Positions 10,204 to 21,022 of a stretch of 64,000 nucleotides of DNA are shown piece after piece. Origin of the DNA: Paracentrotus lividus. Taxonomy: Eukaryota; Echinodermata; Echinoidea; Camarodonta; Echinidae. How positions within the stretch are numbered: the stretch's first letter is position 1; the number at the start of each line of letters is the position of its first letter. Under the pieces are notes generated by a model, which was not told the DNA's origin, did no database searches, and saw only the letters and a program-made list of their open reading frames with translations. Made by a program: the position numbers and the translations under genes. Where the stretch lies: assembly GCA_940671915.1 (NCBI GenBank), contig CALNVZ010000649.1, positions 1,610,287 to 1,674,286 on the forward strand. Reading direction: 5' to 3'.

Positions 10204-11706
10204 TGCTACAGTCACACAGACACTTACGTATAGTTACGTCCCGATGCGTCCAAAAATTATTTTCTTTTCTGCGGATCCCCAGTGATGCCTACCCGTCATA
10301 GTCAGCAGTGGAAATATTGATAATTTCGTTCATCCAGTAAAACAAAGAAATACATAAGAAATGATAGAATAGAAGATGAAATAATATTTGGACGCGACCG
10401 GACGTGTCTACAGGGCGTCCCAAAAAGAACTATACACTTTTGAAATGGCTGCCAAATAAAACAAAATATGATTTTAGGTAATGAAATTTACATGTCTGGA
10501 AAGCTCATTATCCCAACTTTCATATAACATCAAAAAGTCCGAAAATAAGTCGTGCACGAATGAGCAGCGTTCACTTTTGTAAAGGGTATGGAAATTAGGG
10601 TGCGCAGGAATTGCCCTACCAATTTATATGAGGAAAGTCATTTGGAGCTTATGGCATTGAGGATGATATGCAGAATTACTGATCAATTATGATGAGTTGG
10701 GGTTTGCTAAGTGAAATTTGTGGATTTGGGGATTACAATTTCATGCATGAGTGAACAGAAATATGTATTTCCTATTATAGCATTGTAACTTTGCAAGTTT
10801 TATTCAGTGGTGTGTTAGTGGTAGTCAGGATGGGGTGCAGAACAGGTGAGATGCAGGGTAAGATTTTTGATCACTTTTGAAATAACTGTATGAAGATGAT
10901 GTAATGCTTGATTGATTAGTTGAAACATTTGGAGACTGGTACCCTGTTGATTAAGTTATTGCTAGCTGGGTGTTGATTGTCTAATTTATGTGACTGATTG
11001 ATTGATAGATTGATAGATTGTCATCAACCATCCCAATTTGGGTAAATGTGAGTAGATCGGGATGCGGGGAGGTAGTCGGGATATTTGGAGTAGAAACCAA
11101 TGAATATGAATGGTCAAAAACACACCCATGCAATAAAAAAAGAGAGATAGATAGAGAGGGAGGGAGGGAGACAGAGAGAGAAAGAAAGAAGAGAGAGGGA
11201 GGAAGACAGAGAGAGAGAGAAAGAGAGATGAAAGAAAAGGAAGAAAGAAAGAGAGAGATTAAACACACCACTGAAGCACCTCACTATATACCTTGGAAAG
11301 TTACAATGTAACAATAAGAAATATACATTCGTGTTCACTCATGCATGAAATTGTAATCCCTAATTCCACAAATTTCACTTAGTAAATCCCAACTGATCAT
11401 AATTTATCAGTAATTCTGCATATCATCCTCAATTCCATAAGATCCAAATGACTTTCCTCATACAAATTGGTAGGGCAATTCCTGCGCACCCTAATTTCCA
11501 TACCCTTTACAAAAGTGAACGCTGCTCATTCATGCATGACTTATTTTCGGAATTTTTGGTGTCATATGAAAGTTGGGATAATGAGCTTTCAAAACATGTA
11601 AATTTCATTACCTGAAATCATATATTTTTTATTTGGCAGCCATTTCAAAAGTGTATAGTTCTTTTTGGGACGCACTGTAGACGTAAGTGTCTGTGTGACT
11701 GTAGCA
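10204..11706. mobile_element. MITE with ACAGTCACACAGACACTTAC ends, interrupted by a later insertion
   Basis: The left end (10204) reads TGCTACAGTCACACAGACAC and the right end (to 11706) is its complement. Without the 1.27-kb insertion at 10411-11677 the element would be about 234 bp. The copy at 60717-60946 is 230 bp, uninterrupted and collinear, which confirms the boundaries. It has no coding capacity. Confidence 0.8.
10411..11677. mobile_element. TA-flanked fold-back transposon with ~390-bp arms
   Basis: Flanked by TA on both sides (10409-10410, 11678-11679). It starts CAGGGCGTCCCAAAAAG and ends CTTTTTGGGACGCACTG. The outer about 390 bp at each side are inverted copies at roughly 90% identity by eye (10411-10800 against 11290-11677). 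The single-copy middle carries a GA-rich microsatellite (11140-11262) and no transposase frame. TA duplication and the CAGGG terminus point to the Tc1/mariner group. It sits inside the MITE at 10204-11706, so it is the younger insertion. Confidence 0.75.
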
Positions 11707-12313
11707 TTAGGACAGGTGCGATGCGGAAAGGTGTGCAAAACTTTGAATCATCAATCAGTTTCTTTTCTAATTCTAGACGGAATTGGAGAACTTAAAAATA
11801 GAGATGCGGAAAAGACCCACCCGTTTTTATCGTACATCATTGTACATAGTGGCAAGTTGATGAATGAGAAAGCAAAAAATGTGACGACGAAAAATAGACA
11901 TGTGATCCTGTTTTGATTTTCAGCACTTTGATTCAAGTAATTGATTAGAACAACAGTGCTTTTTGTGACGAACGATTGAATACACCGAGTCATGTAAAAT
12001 TGCATCGTATTACACTATATTTCTATGATTTAGAATGACAACAGCAGACTGTCAGAAATAAATTGCAGGCATTATTTCTTTAAATATTGTAAAAGAAAAT
12101 GTAAAATGAAGCAATATCCGTAGTTTTTATTTTCTTCACAAGTTCCTATTTTGAGAAAAAGACAAAGCCCATTGTAAAACAATTCTCCAGGCGTTATTCA
12201 ATTTGCTTGTTTGGATCGATGGCGTACTAGAATTAAATTTAGAAAGTACGATGAGAAATAAAACCCTCTTTTTTAATAGTTATTTCTCTCGCAGTTATTT
12301 TGTTTGTATTGTA

Positions 12314-13309
12314 CACTGTTCGTCATAAAGGTGGAATATTTTTTTCTGGCTCAAGTGACATTATGTTGCTCCGTTATTAATTTCTTGAATGTGTTGTCAC
12401 CGCTTTCACTTTTTGGGGTCCTGGGTATATCTTGGACGTTCCCTTAACCCTTCCCGGGGATTTTTCTTCAAAAAAGTTTGTCACCAACAGAAGATGGCCA
12501 TTTTCGTCATTTTTTCTTATTTTGGGGGCCCTTTTTTGTTCACGCGACCCACCAAGGCCCCCTTAGTCCTATCCCAAGGAAACACGTCTGAGGTGGAGAT
12601 TTGTTATTGTTCTTTAAATTAAATCTAGATTTATGGTTACAGGCTCGACTCTTTTGTCTAGGGGAGGGGTCAAAATTCATTTTGATTGGGGTTCAACCTT
12701 CACTTTATTCATTTTTACACCATGGAAATTTCTATCTTCCCTAAATTGTATTGTAAAATCTCAACCAAACATAAATCAAAATAAAATATTATCAATAATG
12801 ACTATTTACAGCCTTGTCATTAAGGCTAAACAAAATGTAAGGGGAATATGATGATATTTAAGGGTTAAAGGTGGTCTTTCATTTCTTTTGTTTTCAGCAT
12901 AAAGATGGAATAAAATATTCCGAATTTTCACTAATCTCGTTTTTTACTTCAACCCCTCCCCTAGACAAGAGACCTAAGCCTGTCCCCAGAAATATAGATT
13001 TAAGTTAAAGAACAACATAAAACAGTACACCTCAGTCGCGTTTCCTGGGGGTAGGACTGAGGGGGGCTTGATCGGCCGGGAAAACAAAAAGGGGCCCCAA
13101 AATGAGAAAAAATGACAAAAATGGGCATCACGGGGGTTGACAAAACTTTTTTGGATAAAGGTCCACGTGAAGGGTTGGGAGAATGTCCAAGATATAGCCA
13201 GGGTCAAAAAAAAGTAAAGCAGGGACAAACATATTCAAGAAATTAAAGTCAGAGCAAAATCATGTCGCTATAGCGGCAAAAAAATATTCCACCTTTATGA
13301 CGGACAGTG
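12314..13309. mobile_element. TA-flanked fold-back transposon with ~400-bp arms (CACTGTTCGTCATAAAGG)
   Basis: TA lies on both sides (12312-12313, 13310-13311). The ends are CACTGTTCGTCATAAAGGTG and the complement with one change. Inverted identity continues, interrupted by indels, through about 12720 on the left and from about 12900 on the right. The 180-bp centre has no gene. The likely superfamily is Tc1/mariner, non-autonomous. Confidence 0.75.
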
Positions 13310-13319
13310 TATTTGAAGA

Positions 13320-14990
13320 GGGAAAAGAGGACAACTTTCGCAGCCCTGGTCCGCCTTCAGATCAAAATTATTGTTGGGAAATTTAATGCCGTATATTTAC
13401 AAGTCTAAAAAGTCAACAGCGTATAGGCCTACTCATTAAAAAAAAACTCCACGACCTCCCCTCCCCCCCCCCCCATTTTCCACGTCTCTTCTGTATTCGT
13501 CATATATTTTGTCTACGTACTCCCCGTGTGACTGCCAATTCAAGAATACACACCGACCTATCAATAAGAGGCGGAAACGACTCAAGCAAACCATCAGGAA
13601 GGGGGGTTATGATTGATAGCCCATCAATGTCATAATCTTTCATTCATATGCACTTTTTGTTGATACTAGCTGCTGCTTTATGCTATCCTTTTATTCCTTG
13701 ACGCGACGGGTTATTGGAAGTCCGCGAATAGCGCCTCCCACGTCAGGACCACCGTCTAGAGAAATAATAGCAAAGACAGTGCCTTTAATTTAACCCCATC
13801 TCAACGTAGATAGTGCAAGCATCGCGGAATGCAATTTTGTAGAAACTTCGCAATTAGATCAATATCCTATCAGACTACTAAGATTCAATTTAATAACCGT
13901 TTTTCCAACTTCAAGTATATTTAGGCTAATATATTTGACATATTTGCTCCAGTAAAATAATTCCAAACCCGCCACTTCTACTAGAGGTGGCGGCAGCCAA
14001 ACCAAGCATTTTGAGCTGTTGGAAGGACGACCGCCTCCTTTCCAACATTCTGTCCAACAATGCTAGATCCAGGCATGGATCCAGGATTCCCAATTTCAGA
14101 AGACTGTGTAGGCCAAATTGTCTGGGCCTGGGGGACAATAGCGGTTATATCATGTTTATGCATTGGGCCGATACTTTCAATTGTGTGGAGCCTGGATCCT
14201 CTACTGAGATCCGCCCTGAAAAAATGTTGTACCAAATAAGAAGTGTTCAAATATACTTTATGCATTGCCTTTGTTGCAGAAACTGATATTGACTGATACC
14301 GTGATTGCAGCCGTTATCAAATATTTTTTTTTTTTGGTAGCCTTTAATGTACAGGCTACTCTGGCCTTTCAGATGGGGGGGGGGGGGTGGGGTGGGGTCG
14401 TCATACCTTCGGCAACCTTTCCTCACCAGACACGGATAAGTGTGAAATATCCATTCCTGTGACAATACTGAAAACAAATTATGCGGAATTACAAACTCTC
14501 GAACGTGCAAGAAACGCTCGGTAGGTTTAGGAACGTTAAAACAGTAACAGGAACGCTTCAAGAATAATGCCTTGTCTGCGGACATTCTGCTGAAAGAAGT
14601 CACTAAATCTGCATTCCGCGATTTGTCATTGTTTACCCGAAAAAAAAGACCCTACCATTTTTATTGTATCTTTAAAAAAAGTTTTTGTTAGAAAAAAGGA
14701 AATAAATTTAATCGAAACGAAAATTATAATTGACCGAGGCGGGGGGAGGGGAGCATTATGGGCATAGCTGTGGCCAATTTGACAGCTCACACGTAAATAG
14801 GAAACATAGGTAACTGAGAGGCTAATGACTTAATTACGAACTCATTCACAACTCAGGGCAATTTTAAAGATATTAACAGTTCTGACCAGGCCTGATTCTG
14901 ACACTTTTGAGCAATCATGACAGCTGTGCTTTTCTCTTAATTGACCCCAAAACATTTGTAATTAAAAATCTTGAGGTGCCTTGCCCATTG
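13320..14990. other. Intergenic DNA with small TIR fragments
   Basis: No exon was recognised. It holds C and G runs (13463-13475, 14376-14390) and a weak inverted pair with GGATCCAGG / CCTGGATCC at about 14085 and 14190, related to the GGATCC element family at 17695 and 22358. Confidence 0.45.
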
Positions 14991-15024
14991 TACAAAATAA
15001 TTAGGAGTAAACTATCTGCCCCGT

Positions 15025-15335
15025 CTTCCACCCTCTCTCTCTCTCCTCTTCCCCTCTCTTCTCTCTCTCTTTTAATGATATCTTTACCATCCGCAAACTT
15101 TAACTTTCTCCCCCCCTCTCTCTCTCTCTCAGTGCTCTCGCCCCTTCTACCCCTTCTCCTCTCTCTCTCTCTGTCTCTGTCTGTCTCTCTGTTCTCTATC
15201 CTCTCTTGTCTCTCTCTCTCTCTCTGTCTGTCTGTCTGTCTCTCTGTCTCTCTCTCTCTCTCTGTCTCTCTCCCTCTGTCTGTCTGTCTGTCTCTCTCTC
15301 TGTCTCTCTCTTTCTCTCACCCTCTCTCCTCCTGT
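15025..15335. repeat. (CT)n / (CTGT)n simple-sequence tract
   Basis: About 300 bp of imperfect CT and CTGT repeats. The long reading frames crossing it on both strands are low-complexity artefacts. Confidence 0.9.
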
Positions 15336-15879
15336 TCATGCTGTTGGTCCGATTTCTTATATTTGAGCACCCATTTGTACTTTTAATAACTTTAAACCCT
15401 TCTTTGTCTCCCCCCCCCCCCCTGACGACGAAATATGACAATATAACATAGGCACATAAATTGTTTGTTAACAAAGTGTGTTATTTATAATATGCTATTT
15501 CTTCCAAGATATAATAGACTATTAACTATACCTATTTACAAAAGTTGGAATGTAATAATTTTCATCTATAAAACACAATTAATACAATGATAATGCCTCT
15601 TATATACATGATATACATAATTTTTAATGTACAATTATTTGTTTGAATATACAATTATTAAAGCTAATAAAACAGTCGCTGGTTACCAATTACGCATTGA
15701 GTTTATTTCAATTTGTTAAAATTTGCAGAACGATAATAATACGCAAGGAGAACAAATTTGTACTATGTTTGTTTCATATTTGATTGGATATCATTTCACA
15801 TTGCTTGGTAAAAGATACCGTAACTGTCCATGAAAATCGGGCCAGTTTCCGTATTACTTTCATATATCTTTTTATATGC

Positions 15880-16275
15880 CAATGTTTTGTTTGTTTTGAG
15901 TAACAATGTGGTGTATGAAACCGAAACTGAAAGACAGTGTACAAAAATGTTTGACAATGTTTCACAATGAGAGTCGACTACGCGGACACCCCCGCAAAAA
16001 GAAACACACACCCCAAAACAAAAGCAAACAAACAAATAAAAAAAAAAATTAAAATGTGAAGATGATTTCAAACTGTGGTGTTATCTTCCAGAAAGTGTTT
16101 ACACATAGTTATGCTCGGTTTCACACTGTGACTTCATTCTCTCACAGTGTGAAGAAGTGATTCACAATGTTAGTATGCTCGAATTTCACAGTTTGAAGAT
16201 GATTTTACACCGTGTTCACACTGAGTCTCACAGTCTGTTCACACTGTGGGAAACTGTTTCTCTCAGCATGGATTG
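15880..16275. repeat. CACACTGTG-word repeat element
   Basis: Dense copies of TTCACACTGTG, CACAGTGTGAA and near variants occur in both orientations, especially at 16075-16260, with no coding potential. The same word family forms the cluster at 44811-46102. It lies just downstream of the stop codon of the minus-strand bZIP gene and so could fall within its 3' untranslated region. The ends are unclear. Confidence 0.6.
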
Positions 16276-16389
16276 CTCACTCATGTATTATCTACATTGG
16301 CTTTAAACTCCTGGAATCAACAACCTTTTCCGGATGGACTACTGACAAAATGTTACATCATTTTGCGGACAACGGCGCGGTGACTGACG

Positions 16390-16548
16390 TCAGGGATCAA
16401 TATGGAGCTCATCGACGTGTGCATGTCTCTGGCATTGTCCACTGTGATCGTGATCAGTCAGGATAGCAAGAAGTTGAGCTTTCTGTTCTTCAAGCTGATC
16501 GATCTCGTCTAGGAGGTCCTGTTTGCTGTTCTCAAGTGCTTCAGTTTC
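16390..16548 (-). CDS. bZIP gene, coding exon 3 (leucine zipper and C terminus)
   Basis: It follows the acceptor TCCGTTGCAG. It encodes ETEALENSKQDLLDEIDQLE and then EQKAQLLAILTDH, then a His-rich tail (HDHSGQCQRHAHVDELHIDP) and TGA. The stop codon lies within a palindromic TGACGTCA (16385-16392). Confidence 0.88.
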   Translation of the reverse strand, partial: ETEALENSKQDLLDEIDQLEEQKAQLLAILTDHDHSGQCQRHAHVDELHIDP

Positions 16549-17877
16549 CTGCAACGGACATGTCAGATCATAGAAAATATGAAGAAATGAGCAAGGAAAA
16601 TGAGATTCCATCGGGATTCGAACCCAAGACCTCCTGATTACTAGACAGGCGCTCTACCGACTGAGCTATGGAAAGCCCTAATGGCAATGTTCGTCCCAGA
16701 GAACCCCTGATGGAATCCCATTTTCTTTGCTATTTTTTTTTTCAGCATGTGAAATAAATACAAATCCATCAATAAAGCTATTTTGATTTGCATGAAAATA
16801 TTATCTAAGTTTAGTCAACATAAGGGGAATAGGCCTAAAGGAGAAGTTCATGCTAAGTGAAGTAATGTAGAATGATAATAATAGAAAAGAAACTTATCAT
16901 CGTTATGGTATAAAGAGACAGCAAAAAATCTTAATAGTCCAGTGATAAATGAAATCATGTGAAAAATGACCAAAAAGCATTTTTTTTTTATTTTATAAAG
17001 TTTTGTTGGTGTTGTTTTTTGTATTCTGACCCCTAATAACCTCACCACATAAATGAAACTAATATAGTAATTACTAAGTATCCTAAATGTACTTCATTTT
17101 TGCCGCTTGGCATCATTACATATTGTTTGTGGGGAATAAAGGATGGGGATAGGGGGGGGGGGGCTAGTGGGCAATAAAGGATGCTATAGGCTTTCTAAAA
17201 TTCGACAGTCAGATCATGTGGTTTTCGTACCTCAACCAGGACGAAAGTTCGTTCTCTCCTTCTCTCTCGGCATCGTGAGGCAGCAACTCGATTTCGCTCT
17301 CGACGCTGACGTCGTTTGTCTTCTTCCTCTCTTGAAAGCTGATAATACACAAATCACAAACCACTCCTTTTGTTATTAATTTGTAGTTATTATCTGTGGG
17401 CTGTAACACAAAGACTTACGATTGATTAATAGTTACGATTGATTTTTTCTTTTCATCATAGACAGGATGATCCAAAGTTGATGATCTTAATCCTAACCCT
17501 AGCCCCAACCCTACTCTTAATCATATCAAAATCCTAATCCATGACTACCTGGTTTCCAAATGAGTCCACCGAGAAAAAAATTAATCGTAAATTTTTATCA
17601 ATCGTAAGTCTTTGTGTTAAACCCCACTGTTCTCATCCTGAACGTTTCACAATTAGTTTCCTATATAAAGGCTATTTATATTAGGGCTTATTTCAGTAGC
17701 GGATCCAGCCTCAGCTTACACAACAGAATGTATCGGCCCACGACCAAAAATTATAGAGGCGCTATTGTCCATATGAATGCTGGATCCGCGCCTGTATTTT
17801 TTATGTATCCTTAAATTACTGACTTATAGTACTTTCATTAATAAAAGTCAAATAGGCCTAACTTCATTATTTTTCTT

Positions 17878-17922
<45 letters not shown>

Positions 17923-18290
17923 TGAGTTCTTCGCTTACCTACTGAAAATGATGAGGAAAATTATAATGCCAAAATGTAAAATGCAAAAGAAATCCTATTT
18001 AAATAAACCATTACTACAAAGATTAAAGGGAATAATCATCATACCGATTCAGGTCCGTTTGCCTTCCAGTCTAGCCTGATACCACCTAGTCCTTTCTGTA
18101 TCCTTTTCTGTATGATACTGCATCGTATCTCATCACGTATCTGAGTTCCTTGGTTCAGAAATTCATCTCCTATGTCTCCTGAGAGTAGTTGCTGATTAGT
18201 GAACGATCCCGAGTCTGAATCGGAAGATGATGTTGACGCGGTGGTCGTGAGTCCGCCTGACCACATCAACGATTCGCTCGAGGTCGTCAT
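16390..18290 (-). CDS. bZIP transcription factor, Fos/ATF3/JDP2 family (three exons, complete)
   Basis: A nuclear leucine-zipper protein that would bind AP-1 or CRE sites as a dimer. The coding sequence joins 18290-18045, 17338-17231 and 16548-16390, giving about 170 residues. Both introns have GT-AG ends and phase 0. The basic region (residues about 90-112) reads KRRQRRERNRVAASRCRERR with the family signature NxxAAxxCR. The zipper keeps L116, L123, L130, L137, L144 and H151 at exact seven-residue spacing, the Fos-type ending. Aligned from RN, 55 residues match human c-Fos (from memory) without a gap. An intron in the early zipper is shared by Fos, ATF3 and BATF genes. Total size and the short tail resemble ATF3 (181 aa) or JDP2 (163 aa) rather than long Fos. 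Which paralogue it is remains open. An AG at 18304-18305 suggests a 5' untranslated intron. Confidence 0.88.
16591..16730. mobile_element. tRNA-Thr-like cored element with inverted ends, in bZIP intron 2
   Basis: GCAAGGAAAATGAGATTCCA (16591-16610) is mirrored at 16709-16730 with two mismatches over 22 bases. Between the ends sits a tRNA-like sequence on the minus strand. The element lies about 40 bp upstream of the acceptor of bZIP exon 3. It could be a tRNA-derived SINE with fortuitous inverted ends or a TIR element that captured a tRNA. Confidence 0.55.
16604..16675 (-). pseudogene. tRNA-Thr(AGT)-like gene or pseudogene
   Basis: The D arm is GCTCAGTCGGTAGAGC. The anticodon stem-loop is CCTGT-CTAGTAA-TCAGG, giving anticodon AGT. 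The T arm is TTGGG-TTCGAAT-CCCGA. The acceptor stem pairs in five of seven positions. Both the A box (TAGCTCAGTCGG) and B box (GGTTCGAATCC) are intact, so it may still be transcribed by RNA polymerase III. Two unpaired acceptor bases argue against a functional tRNA. Confidence 0.6.
17231..17338 (-). CDS. bZIP gene, coding exon 2 (basic region)
   Basis: Exactly 36 codons. The acceptor is TATTATCAG before CTTTCAAGAG, and the donor is GTTGAG before GTACGA. It encodes the acidic lead-in REEED and the whole DNA-contact region ending RERTFVLVE. The correct frame lacks a start codon, so it is easily missed in favour of another open frame on the same strand. Confidence 0.88.
17403..17619. mobile_element. 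MITE with perfect 22-bp TIRs in bZIP intron 1
   Basis: TAACACAAAGACTTACGATT begins a 22-bp end that is exactly complemented at 17598-17619. The interior repeats TTACGATTGATT and contains a CCTAACCCTAGCCCCAACCC stretch. It lies between exons 1 and 2 of the bZIP gene. Confidence 0.75.
17695..17796. mobile_element. Short MITE with GCGGATCCAGC ends in bZIP intron 1
   Basis: AGCGGATCCAGCCTCAGC at the left and TGCTGGATCCGCGCCTG at the right form an imperfect inverted pair. The same left end occurs at 22358 and related ends at about 21935 and 22168. Confidence 0.6.
17881..17921. repeat. Poly(T) tract
   Basis: About 40 consecutive T within bZIP intron 1 (poly(A) in the gene's sense). It may be the tail of a retroposed fragment, but no body was recognised beside it. 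Confidence 0.8.
18045..18290 (-). CDS. bZIP gene, coding exon 1 (N-terminal region)
   Basis: The exon encodes MTTSSESLMWSGGLTT and then a Ser/Thr/Asp-rich stretch. It continues with IRDEIRCSIIQKRIQKGL, which may correspond to the VKEELRFAIQNK-type segment upstream of the ATF3 basic region. The ATG has AAAC before it. The exon ends GAATCG before the donor GTATGATG. Confidence 0.8.
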
Positions 18291-19005
18291 GTTTACTCTC
18301 TGTATGTAGCCAAAAGCAAAAATGAAAATGAACTTAAATATTTTTATGCATGTAATTACTGGAGAATACGGAGAAGAAAAAAATACAGAGGATCAATAAA
18401 TATTTGAAAACACATTCATTTACTTTCATTTTATTTTATTTTATTTCATTTACTATTTAGTACTTCAGGCGAGGTCTGCTCTACCGTAGGTCCATGCAAC
18501 TAATCGGTGAATAGCAATATCAAATCTCTCCGGAGATTTCTGTTTTTAAGCTTTAAAAAAAAAAATTACTTGCTGCAAAAGTTAGAACAATTTAAATTGG
18601 AATTACCACTAGCCCCACCACTAGCATATTATAATGATTCAAAGACCCGATTTTTTTTTAATTTTTTAAAAACAATATCAGAATTTCGGGAACTATAAAT
18701 CGAAAGTAAAGATATGTTTACAAAATCACATTATTCGGTCTATCATGTCTACTGGCTATGAGGGATCAACGCAGAGTAGAATATTAGGAATGCAAATAAT
18801 TTTATAAAAATTGTAATAATATCAATATTATGAACAAAATACATTGTAGTTCGAAATGATTTTTTTTACAATTGAGAAGAGGAGACTTCAATATTTGTCA
18901 TTTACAAATAATTATGTATTTTAAAAATCTCCTTTTGTTATTATTGACATTGGCAATCCATCTGTCTCTGTATCTCTCTCTTTGTTTTCATTTCTATTTT
19001 GCTTC

Positions 19006-19007
<2 letters not shown>

Positions 19008-19050
<43 letters not shown>

Positions 19051-19110
19051 TCTCTCTCTCTTTCTCTCTCTATCTCCCTCCCTCCCACCCCCTCTCTCTC
19101 TCTTTGTTTC
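19008..19110. repeat. (CT)n microsatellite
   Basis: Imperfect CT repeats of about 100 bp. No gene is present in the surrounding AT-rich DNA from 18310 to 20970. Confidence 0.85.
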
Positions 19111-20974
19111 TCCCTCTGTATTATGTCTACCCTCTCTTTCTTTCACTCGATATATTGCTTTATAGATACAATGTCTGAATTAGTATTCGTAATGATCAAC
19201 ATTCATGTCATTGATAACACAAAACGAAATAGTTCTAACGTTCTGGAAGCTTTTTTTTCACCCAAATTTTACACCAAAGTCAAAAGGAGCCTGAGCTTTC
19301 TATCCTAGCAGAATCTTCGTCAGATTTTACACTCTGACACACCTTTAACTACTAATATTTGATGTCATGACGTTTGAATTTCCTTCAAATACTTTCGATA
19401 GGTCATTTCGAAAAGTTCAAATCTTTACCTCACGTTATTATTTCCTTCCCCGTTTCCTACAATAACAGATAGGATGAATCATATTCTTTTATATGTTTAT
19501 AACAATCCAAAAACTATTGGAGGGAAAACAAAAGCAATGTAATGGAAGTAAGGTAAATGAGTCACTGATCGGGGTATACCTCAATCTATTTATAAAACCA
19601 CCAGAACTGATGAACAATCTTTAAACCAAATTCATGGTATTTACTATATGACACGTGGTTTTCTTATAAATGATCACATGGATTTAAGGCAAAACTACCC
19701 GTAACGATAGACCCATTATAGGCAGCCACGTTTCGTAAAAACAACGTAAATCGTAAAATGAAAAGTTATTTAATATCATCAATATATACACACAAAATAA
19801 AATTAAATAAATTGGACAAATGTATTGAAATGACTCTATCAAATAGGATTATTTTTAATTGAGTTTCCGATAGGCTTAATTGTCAAAAACTCATATTGTA
19901 ACCCAGAAAAGGATATGCATTTGCATACAATTATGATAGTTAATAATTCAAACGATTCTATGACAATAAAGGAATAAACATCAGTGAATTATGACCATGA
20001 ACTGTTAACGAACGATCAACCGGTAGTCACCGATATGCACTGGCGACATCAGACTATACATATGGTTCCGATTGTTATCTTTTTTTTTAATAACAAAGGG
20101 AAATATCAGTGACATCCTGGCATTACACACAGATATTTTTTGAACAAAATTTTTGTAGGTTTTGTAAAAAAGGAACTGCATAATTCTGAGGTAAATTCTA
20201 GAATTTGTGAATGTATATGTATAGAATTTACATAAGAACAATTCAATTCCTATTTTACAAAAGCTTCAATGTGTGTAGAAGACACGAGGGGTAACAGCTA
20301 ATCGATTGGTTGAATTATGGAATCATGAAACAATCGATATGTAAAAGTTCTTATGAAGTATACATATGATATTAATTTATTGATGAAATCTCCAACAACT
20401 TTATCAGCATCTCCTTTTACCTTAATCACACGGTAATAAAATATTATATAGTTCAACAAAATAGCAAAACTAAATAAAAACGATGTTTTGATCAATGTAA
20501 ATAAAAAGTTGTGAATATAAATGTGAATTTCATTATGAATGGACTCATTATTTTGACACCACGTATATACCCTTATCATTATATAAAACAAAAGCAGTTG
20601 ATAAGATACAGTAATTATTTTCATATTGGAAATAATAAATGGTACATTTCTAATACACCTCATGGAGTACTTAAATTAAACGAAATGGCAATGTTTCACT
20701 TTGGATACGAGATAAAAATCAGCTACTTTAAAAATCATTATATGATTTAAGCAAACATCATTGAAACACAAATTCAAAAGATTTCCCCAAAATTACAATA
20801 AAGGTCATTTCATTATATCCGATCGCACCCCAATTTTCTTTTTGTGTTTTGCTACCGTTTGAAAGGTTTGTTCTTGTTTAAACATGACTATGTATTAATA
20901 TTGTCATTTATCAAGGTGATGCTTCAATTCATGCATGCATACAGTGCAAACCAAGCTCTTTTTTTTCTCTCTCT

Positions 20975-20979
<5 letters not shown>

Positions 20980-21019
<40 letters not shown>
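20980..21019. repeat. Poly(T) tract
   Basis: About 40 T, preceded by CTCTCTTC. Confidence 0.8.

Positions 21020-21022
<3 letters not shown>

Noticed and set aside
17209-17409. Open minus-strand frame reading SFQERKKTNDVSVESEIELL
   Set aside because: It overlaps bZIP exon 2 in the wrong frame. The neighbouring frame gives the exact basic region and matches both splice sites.
17488-17520. Possible internal telomeric repeat (CCTAACCCTAGCCCCAACCC)
   Set aside because: It is only about three irregular units, and it lies inside a MITE with perfect ends that explains its presence.
20298-20663. 121-codon minus-strand frame with VIKVKGDADKVVGDFINKLI
   Set aside because: One stretch looks protein-like, but the rest is Ile/Phe/Tyr-rich translation of AT-rich DNA. 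No splice context or known domain was found.
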